Shown here piece by piece: positions 59,084 through 64,000 of a stretch of 64,000 nucleotides of DNA. Position 1 is the stretch's first letter; each line of letters opens with the position of its first letter. The notes beneath the pieces are model-generated. The model ran no database searches and had not been told where the DNA came from. It saw only the letters and a list, made by a program, of their open reading frames with translations. The stretch comes from Kiritimatiellia bacterium (GTDB taxonomy: Bacteria; Verrucomicrobiota; Kiritimatiellia; UBA8416; JABMPJ01). Both the position numbers and the translations under genes were made by a program. The stretch spans positions 1 through 64,000 of the forward strand of contig JASLOA010000028.1 in NCBI GenBank assembly GCA_030745755.1, in the 5' to 3' direction.

Positions 59084-60253
59084 ATGGCGACGTTTGAGGG
59101 TACGGGCGTAAGAAATCTGAAATTGCGCGGTGACATGTACTACTGGCGCCAGCGGATCGATGGGGTCCAATACTCGGAATCACTTCAGACAGGGGATCGC
59201 GAAGAGGCAATAGAGCGGATGAAGAAAAAACTGGCCGCAGTGAAGAGCGGCACCGCACCAAAGGGGAAGAAGATGACCAAAGCAAAAGATGTCAGCAGTG
59301 AGTCAGTAGACTATTGGCCGCAGCTCAAGGTACTCGACTGTACCATTCGTGACGGGGGACTGATGAATAGCCATCAGTTCAGCGATGAGTTTGTGCGCGG
59401 TGTTCACCGCGCGTTGGTTGCCGCGGGTGTCGACTACATGGAGATCGGCTACAAGGCCGACCAGAAGCTCTTCAGCCCGGACGAGTACGGGATCTGGAAA
59501 TCCTGCACGGAGGAGAACATCAACCGCTTCTTCGGTGACGAGGACCCCGGCATCAAGTTCAGCGTGATGGCCGACATCGGCCGTACCGATGAGGATGACA
59601 TTCTCCAGGCTGACAAGAGTCTGATCGATATGATCCGGGTGGCCTGCTATATCCACCAGATTCCCGCCGCGCTTGAGATGGCGAAGATGGCGAAGGATAA
59701 AGGCTACGAGGTCACCATCAACCTGATGGCAACATCCACGGTTCCGGAGTTCGAACTGAACAAGGGGCTGGAGCTGCTTGGGAAGTGCAAGGAGCTGGAC
59801 ATCCTCTACCTCGTCGACAGCTTCGGCTCACTCTACTACGAGCAGATGGAAGACCTGATGCGCCGCTACCTGGGCGCCATGGAACACAGTCAGCAGATCG
59901 GCATCCATGCCCACAATAACCAGCAGATGGCTTATGTGAATACGGTCTGTAGCGCGATTAACGGCGCGACCATGCTGGACTCCACGATCGATGGCCTGGG
60001 ACGCGGGGCAGGCAATTGCCCGACGGAGCTGCTGCTTGGCTTCCTGCGCAACCCCAAGTTTCACCAACGCCCCATCATCGAAGCCGCCGAGAAGCTGACG
60101 CAGCCACTGCGCCAGACAGTCGACTGGGGCTACAGCATCCCCTACATGATTACGGGACAGATGAATGAGCATCCCCGCTCAGCCATGAAGGTTCGCGAGG
60201 GCGACCAGAAGGACGCCTACACGGCCTTCTACGACGAGATTCACGACGACTGA
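59084..60253 (+). CDS. HMGL-type aldolase with integrase-arm-like N-terminus
   Basis: A 389-residue fusion. Residues about 85-330 are an HMGL-like TIM-barrel aldolase domain: LDCTIRDGGLMNSHQF (the D-x-T-x-RDG metal/substrate motif), YMEIGYK, GIHAHNNQQMAY (HxH metal ligands), and DSTIDGLGRGAGNCPTELLL. It resembles 4-hydroxy-2-oxovalerate aldolase and homocitrate synthase relatives; the substrate is unknown. Residues 1-56 (GVRNLKLRGDMYYWRQRIDG, SLQTGDREEAIERMKKKL) resemble the arm-type DNA-binding domain at the N-terminus of tyrosine recombinases. Both ends have good ribosome sites: GGAGG 8 bases before the ATG at 59084, and GGGG before an internal ATG at 59273 (326 residues, aldolase only). 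Either a real fusion or two overlapping start choices. Confidence 0.8.
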   Translation: MATFEGTGVRNLKLRGDMYYWRQRIDGVQYSESLQTGDREEAIERMKKKLAAVKSGTAPKGKKMTKAKDVSSESVDYWPQLKVLDCTIRDGGLMNSHQFSDEFVRGVHRALVAAGVDYMEIGYKADQKLFSPDEYGIWKSCTEENINRFFGDEDPGIKFSVMADIGRTDEDDILQADKSLIDMIRVACYIHQIPAALEMAKMAKDKGYEVTINLMATSTVPEFELNKGLELLGKCKELDILYLVDSFGSLYYEQMEDLMRRYLGAMEHSQQIGIHAHNNQQMAYVNTVCSAINGATMLDSTIDGLGRGAGNCPTELLLGFLRNPKFHQRPIIEAAEKLTQPLRQTVDWGYSIPYMITGQMNEHPRSAMKVREGDQKDAYTAFYDEIHDD

Positions 60254-60265
60254 GTGGCCAGACAC

Positions 60266-60429
60266 TAGCGTCAACGGCCAGCGTCATGGTTCATGCGCCC
60301 GTGAAACAGCTCAACGATGTCATCCCGAGCTTGCCGAGGGATCTCAGCCCCATGATGTGGAAGAGATCCCTCGACTTCGCTCGGGATGACACACGAGTTA
60401 TACACACGCAATTGTGAGACACGGCACTA
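60266..60429. mobile_element. MITE-like family A element, second copy
   Basis: The family A palindrome (60318-60392) has the same right-hand flank as at 43193-43349 (ACACGAGTTATnnACACGCAATTG...GACACGGCACTA). The right end CACTA fits; the left end TAGCGTCAA is diverged. It fills the gap between the aldolase and uxaC. Confidence 0.45.
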
Positions 60430-60493
60430 GAAAAGACTAGCCCCCAACCACTGGACCTTGCACTGGGCCAACCAGGCAGAGTAGAGTGCCCGC

Positions 60494-61933
60494 ATGACTG
60501 CAAGACCGTTCATACATGACGATTTTCTGCTTCAGTCGGATGAGGCACGGACGCTCTATCACGACTTCGCACGTGATCTGCCGATCATCGACTATCACTG
60601 CCACCTGCCGCCGGTTGAGGTTGCCGAGGATAAGCGGTTCGCCAACATGACCGAGGCCTGGCTGGCGGGTGACCACTACAAGTGGCGCGCCATGCGCAGC
60701 AACGGGGTGTCGGAACACTTCTGCACGGGCGACGCACCGGCGCGCGAGACCTTCGATCAGTGGGCGGCCACGATGCCATACCTGCTCCGCAACCCTCTCT
60801 ACCACTGGACCCAGCTTGAACTCGCCCGATACTTCGGGATTACCGACCTGCTTTCGCCGGAAACGGCCAATGCCATCTGGGAAGCCGGCAATGCCCGTCT
60901 GGCACAACCCGAATTCTCGGCGCGCGGCCTTATGAAGATGTCGGACGTGGTGCTGGTCTGCACTACGGACGATCCCTGCGACTCGCTCGAACATCATCAG
61001 GCTATCGCCGCCGATCCCAGCTTCGATACCCAGGTGCTCCCCACGTGGCGCCCCGATAAGGGCATGGCTGTTGAGGCCGCCGGACCATTCAACGCCTGGG
61101 TTGACCGTCTGGCTGAAGTGGCGGATGTTGACATCAGCAGCTACGCTTCCTACGTCGAGGCGTTGCGCAAACGCCACGACTTCTTCCACGCGGTCGGTTG
61201 CCGCCTGTCGGACCATGGCATTGAGACGGTCTATGCGGCCGATTACACAGAAGGTGAAGTCTCTCGACTCTTTGACAAAGTCAGAAGCGGCAGCGACCTG
61301 GATGCCAACGAGGTGCTGGTCTTCAAGTCGGCTATGCTCGTGCTGTTTGGCGAGATGGATGCCGAGAAGGACTGGACGCAGCAGTTCCATTACGGTGCCC
61401 TTCGGAACAATAACTCGGCCATGTTCGAGCAGGTCGGACCCGACATCGGGTTCGACTCCATCGCGGACGTGGAGGTGGGGCGTCCCCTCTCCCGGCTGCT
61501 GGACCGGCTCAACCGTAACGGCAAGTTGGCGCGAACGATTCTCTACAACCTGAATCCGCGCGACAACGAGTTGCTCGTCACCATGTGCGGGAACTTCCAG
61601 GATGGATCGATTCCCGGCAAGATCCAACACGGTAGCGGCTGGTGGTTCCTCGACCAGATGGACGGGATGCGACGGCAGATGGAGAGCCTCTCACAGCTTG
61701 GCCTGCTGAGTCGCTTTGTCGGGATGCTGACAGACAGTCGCTCGTTCCTGTCGTATACCCGCCACGAATACTTCCGGCGGATTCTCTGCAACATGCTCGG
61801 TGACGACATGGTGAAGGGTTTGATTCCAAACGACATGCCGCTCGTAGGCGGCATGGTGGAGGGGATCTGCTATAGCAATGCTGCGAGCTACTTTGCGTTT
61901 GAGGGGTTGACGAGAGCAAATAGTAACCCGTAG
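60494..61933 (+). CDS. uxaC: Glucuronate isomerase
   Basis: A 479-residue UxaC, of normal length. Family motifs: PIIDYHCHLPP (about 32-42, HxH metal ligands), NANDHYKW-like GDHYKWRAMRSNGV (about 60), VLPTWRPDK, QFHYGALRNNNS, and LTDSRSFLSYTRHEYFRRILCN near the C-terminus. It converts glucuronate to fructuronate (or galacturonate to tagaturonate), the first step of hexuronate breakdown. uxaB, uxuA or kdgK are not in the window, but the dehydrogenase, aldolase and glycerate-kinase-like genes nearby could be partners. The ATG at 60494 has only a weak GAG upstream. Confidence 0.93.
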   Translation: MTARPFIHDDFLLQSDEARTLYHDFARDLPIIDYHCHLPPVEVAEDKRFANMTEAWLAGDHYKWRAMRSNGVSEHFCTGDAPARETFDQWAATMPYLLRNPLYHWTQLELARYFGITDLLSPETANAIWEAGNARLAQPEFSARGLMKMSDVVLVCTTDDPCDSLEHHQAIAADPSFDTQVLPTWRPDKGMAVEAAGPFNAWVDRLAEVADVDISSYASYVEALRKRHDFFHAVGCRLSDHGIETVYAADYTEGEVSRLFDKVRSGSDLDANEVLVFKSAMLVLFGEMDAEKDWTQQFHYGALRNNNSAMFEQVGPDIGFDSIADVEVGRPLSRLLDRLNRNGKLARTILYNLNPRDNELLVTMCGNFQDGSIPGKIQHGSGWWFLDQMDGMRRQMESLSQLGLLSRFVGMLTDSRSFLSYTRHEYFRRILCNMLGDDMVKGLIPNDMPLVGGMVEGICYSNAASYFAFEGLTRANSNP

Positions 61934-62008
61934 GCTTCCTTCGCGCTTGGCCAGCCACAGATACCTGTTAGGGCCATCTCGCTTTGCTCCAGATCTTTCG
62001 CTCCACCG

Positions 62009-62031
62009 GCGCGAGGCCGGTGGGGGCGTGC
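62009..62031. terminator. Hairpin after uxaC
   Basis: The stem CCACCGGC pairs with GCCGGTGG around GCGAG, about 80 bases past the uxaC stop and before the kinase start. It has no T-tract. Confidence 0.4.
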
Positions 62032-62057
62032 AGAACAACATCACATTGCGGACCAGA

Positions 62058-63245
62058 ATGAAGAAGACAGCTAAAATCAACCTGTTGGCCCGCGAGACAC
62101 CCACAGAGCAGACCCTGGCGGCTTCACCGTCTTCCATGACGCTTGAGCAGCTGCAGCGGAATTACCAGGCCATCCTGGACACGCGTGCGATCTACTACCC
62201 GGTGGCCTACCAGTTCCTCCGCAAGCTGGGACAGGGGCGACAGGGCGCGGTCTTTCTCGGGCTGCGACAGGGCGCGCGCGGCTGCATCACGGAACACGCG
62301 ATCAAGGTCTTTGATCCGGGGCTCTACCGCAGCCCGGAGGAGTACTGGACCGACATGGGCCGCATCGCCTCGCAGATTTCACAGCTGCAGCGCCTGCAGA
62401 GTCCCAACATCGTAACGCGCCACACCTACGAAGAAACCTACGGCATTGGCTACGTGCAGATGGAAGCGGTCGATGGTATCGATCTGCGCACCTTTCTTTC
62501 CCGCAAACACATCGACCGGGCCATGCAGAACAGCACCGCATCCGAGATGGCAGAGTTTACGCGCGTGCTTTTCCGGCAGAATGGTGACCGTATCAGCGTA
62601 CGGGCAGGGCTGGTGCTCTACATTCTGAGAGGCGTATTGCGTGGGCTCGAACGCTTGCACGGGATGAACTTCCTCCACTCAGACATGAAGCCCGCCAACA
62701 TCATGTTCGACCGGCTGGGCTATGTGAAGCTGATCGACTTTGGACGCGCCGTGACCGTCGGTGAAGAACTCAGCTTTCTGCTGGGGTCTCCGATGTACAT
62801 GGCGATCGAAACGCACGAACGGCGCCCCAGCGGCCCGGAGTCAGACCTCTTCAGCGTGGGCCTGGTGGCGCTGGAAATGCTGCGGGGCAGACCGCTTACC
62901 GACGACCCGGATCCCGGAGAGAAGAAGCTGCTGGCGATCAAACGGGACCTCGTCAAGAATCTGCCTGATCTGTTACCGATCGAGGTGTGGGAAAACGGAG
63001 ACATGGTCTCCATGTTGCGCAAGCTACTACATGCTGATCCGGGCGGACGCTATTCGGACGCCAAGGAAGCCGACGCGGGTCATGAGGGACTGGGCAAGAT
63101 CAACAAACGGCGAGTTCGCAGCGGGGAAGATATTGAGTACGAGCGCGTACTTTCCGACTACCTCGCCAAACTGGTGGATATCAACACCGACCGCATCGAG
63201 ATGCCCCCCGACGATACCGGCGTCAGCAGCCGGGTCCTGCGCTGA
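62058..63245 (+). CDS. Serine/threonine protein kinase (eukaryote-like)
   Basis: A 395-residue soluble kinase. Conserved subdomains: Gly-loop LGQGRQGAVFLG (about 55-66), AIKVF with the ATP lysine, catalytic loop HSDMKPANIMF (HxD, about 210), DFGRAVTV (DFG), and SPMYMAIETHE with the APE-like motif replaced. The arginine of HRD is serine, so it belongs to the non-RD kinases. A 45-residue N-terminus and a C-terminal tail without TM or sensor domain follow. It would phosphorylate threonines; the FHA protein at 50235 could be a partner, but this is a guess. The start at 62058 is chosen from the frame open further upstream because the kinase-specific N-terminus begins here; no strong ribosome site is visible. 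Confidence 0.83.
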   Translation: MKKTAKINLLARETPTEQTLAASPSSMTLEQLQRNYQAILDTRAIYYPVAYQFLRKLGQGRQGAVFLGLRQGARGCITEHAIKVFDPGLYRSPEEYWTDMGRIASQISQLQRLQSPNIVTRHTYEETYGIGYVQMEAVDGIDLRTFLSRKHIDRAMQNSTASEMAEFTRVLFRQNGDRISVRAGLVLYILRGVLRGLERLHGMNFLHSDMKPANIMFDRLGYVKLIDFGRAVTVGEELSFLLGSPMYMAIETHERRPSGPESDLFSVGLVALEMLRGRPLTDDPDPGEKKLLAIKRDLVKNLPDLLPIEVWENGDMVSMLRKLLHADPGGRYSDAKEADAGHEGLGKINKRRVRSGEDIEYERVLSDYLAKLVDINTDRIEMPPDDTGVSSRVLR

Positions 63246-63249
63246 GCCA

Positions 63250-64000
63250 TTACAGTTGCTCGACTTTCACCCCTTGCTTCTTCAGCAAGCGCAGCAGTCC
63301 GTCCTGGCCGGAGAAATGTCCGGCGCCGACCACGATCATGTGGACCTTTCCGGAGTTCAGGTATTCCATAATCTTTGGAACCCAGTTCTGGTTGCGGTCG
63401 GTCAGGAGGCTCTTGTAGACGGCCGGATATTCTTTGAAGCTCTTGAGCAACGTCTTGTCCATCGCCTCCAGGTCGCCGGTTGACCATGCGGCAAGGATGG
63501 CGTCCATTTCCTGCTCGATATTGGCCAGATCTTCGAACGTCTGCCGAACGAGTGCATCCTGATCGTCGGCGCTGATGGCGTCGAACAGACCCATCTGGTA
63601 ATCGAGCGTTTCCAGTCCCACCACCGGCTTCCCGTCAGTCGTGGCCCGATTGAAGTAGTGCCAGTCCACTCCATCGTACGGACTGAACCCGAGGCCCTGG
63701 AGCCGCAACGCGGTGATCGAAGTGGCGAAATACCAGGGCTTGAACCCATTGAACAGGGCCATGCTCAAGCCCATCTTCTTCATCTGCTTCTCGGCCATTG
63801 CCCATGTCTCTTCCGAGAGAGCGCCCTGCAGCGTTGCCTTATCCTCCAGCATGCCCTGCTTCAGCAGCGCCATCTGCTGGGCGGGGTCCTGCGCCGCGGA
63901 AAGGTCGGCCTCCAGCACGAGCACCGCGGACCCGGTGTAGGCGTTCTCAATAGCTTGCGGAAGCGGGTAATGGCTCTTTTTCAGCAGGTGAATCGATCCC
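63250..64000 (-). CDS. TraB/GumN family protein, partial (runs off the right edge)
   Basis: The minus-strand frame is open from the stop at 63250 to the window end, giving at least 250 residues; the start codon lies outside. The right-edge residues GSIHLLKKSHYPLP and AIENAYTGSAVLVLEADL are typical of the TraB/GumN (PF01963) N-terminus, and the C-terminus has GLETLDYQMGLFDAI, and MIVVGAGHFSGQDGLLRLLKK. Family members are suggested to be metal-dependent proteases with GxxH and E motifs; the role of this one is unknown. It converges with the kinase gene, 4 bases apart. Confidence 0.85.
   Translation of the reverse strand, partial: GSIHLLKKSHYPLPQAIENAYTGSAVLVLEADLSAAQDPAQQMALLKQGMLEDKATLQGALSEETWAMAEKQMKKMGLSMALFNGFKPWYFATSITALRLQGLGFSPYDGVDWHYFNRATTDGKPVVGLETLDYQMGLFDAISADDQDALVRQTFEDLANIEQEMDAILAAWSTGDLEAMDKTLLKSFKEYPAVYKSLLTDRNQNWVPKIMEYLNSGKVHMIVVGAGHFSGQDGLLRLLKKQGVKVEQL

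Overview
The window looks like a chromosomal segment of a Gram-negative bacterium of the Planctomycetes-Verrucomicrobia-Chlamydiae (PVC) superphylum, most likely a Verrucomicrobiota or Kiritimatiellota relative. Evidence for an outer membrane: LpxI and LpxB of lipid A synthesis, an Mla-type lipid transporter and a phosphate-porin-like barrel. Evidence for PVC: a DUF1549/DUF1553 protein beside a DUF1501 protein and a PPC-domain protein, and a zinc-finger anti-sigma domain fused to a von Willebrand A domain. The phylum call is inference; no rRNA is present. The DNA is GC-rich and carries many short palindromic repeats between genes.

Layout. 1-1.5 kb: PilZ protein and Nudix hydrolase. 1.5-16.3 kb: six genes all on the minus strand (porin, tandem solute-binding protein, histidine kinase, ECF sigma factor, anti-sigma/VWA protein, and a 2177-residue repeat protein that spans the envelope). 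16.5 kb: tRNA-Tyr. 16.7-25.9 kb: minus-strand operon DUF1549/1553, DUF1501, PPC protein, RidA/chorismatase-like protein, CinA-like protein and DUF187 glycoside hydrolase, mostly joined by ATGA stop-start overlaps. 26.2-33.6 kb: plus-strand housekeeping genes (EF-G-like GTPase, PflX-like radical SAM protein, yebC, ruvC, M24 peptidase, guaB). 33.6-39.7 kb: minus-strand mlaD-mlaF-mlaE, a tryptophan-rich repeat lipoprotein, pyrB and argF. 40.1-43.2 kb: lpxI, a Gfo/Idh oxidoreductase and lpxB. 43.4-49.6 kb: a WalJ-like hydrolase, rpoN and mfd. 49.8-54.2 kb: mini carbonic-anhydrase-like protein, FHA protein, hybrid histidine kinase and lysA.

54.3-57.8 kb is the clearest accessory patch. It holds two gene remnants (an outer-membrane-protein-like C-terminus and an ISL3-type transposase C-terminus) on either side of tRNA-Arg(CCT), then a complete three-gene hipBST toxin-antitoxin operon with candidate operators, a glycerate-kinase-like protein and tRNA-Ser(GGA). 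57.8-64 kb carries a polyol/sugar dehydrogenase, an HMGL-type aldolase with an integrase-arm-like N-terminus, glucuronate isomerase, a Ser/Thr kinase and a GumN/TraB protein that runs off the right edge.

The least-explained items are the giant repeat protein and its sigma/anti-sigma neighbours, the aldolase fusion, the tryptophan-rich lipoprotein, the hipBST operon, and two operon genes whose N-termini appear to be built from intergenic palindromic repeats. Several repeat families look like small non-autonomous mobile elements.
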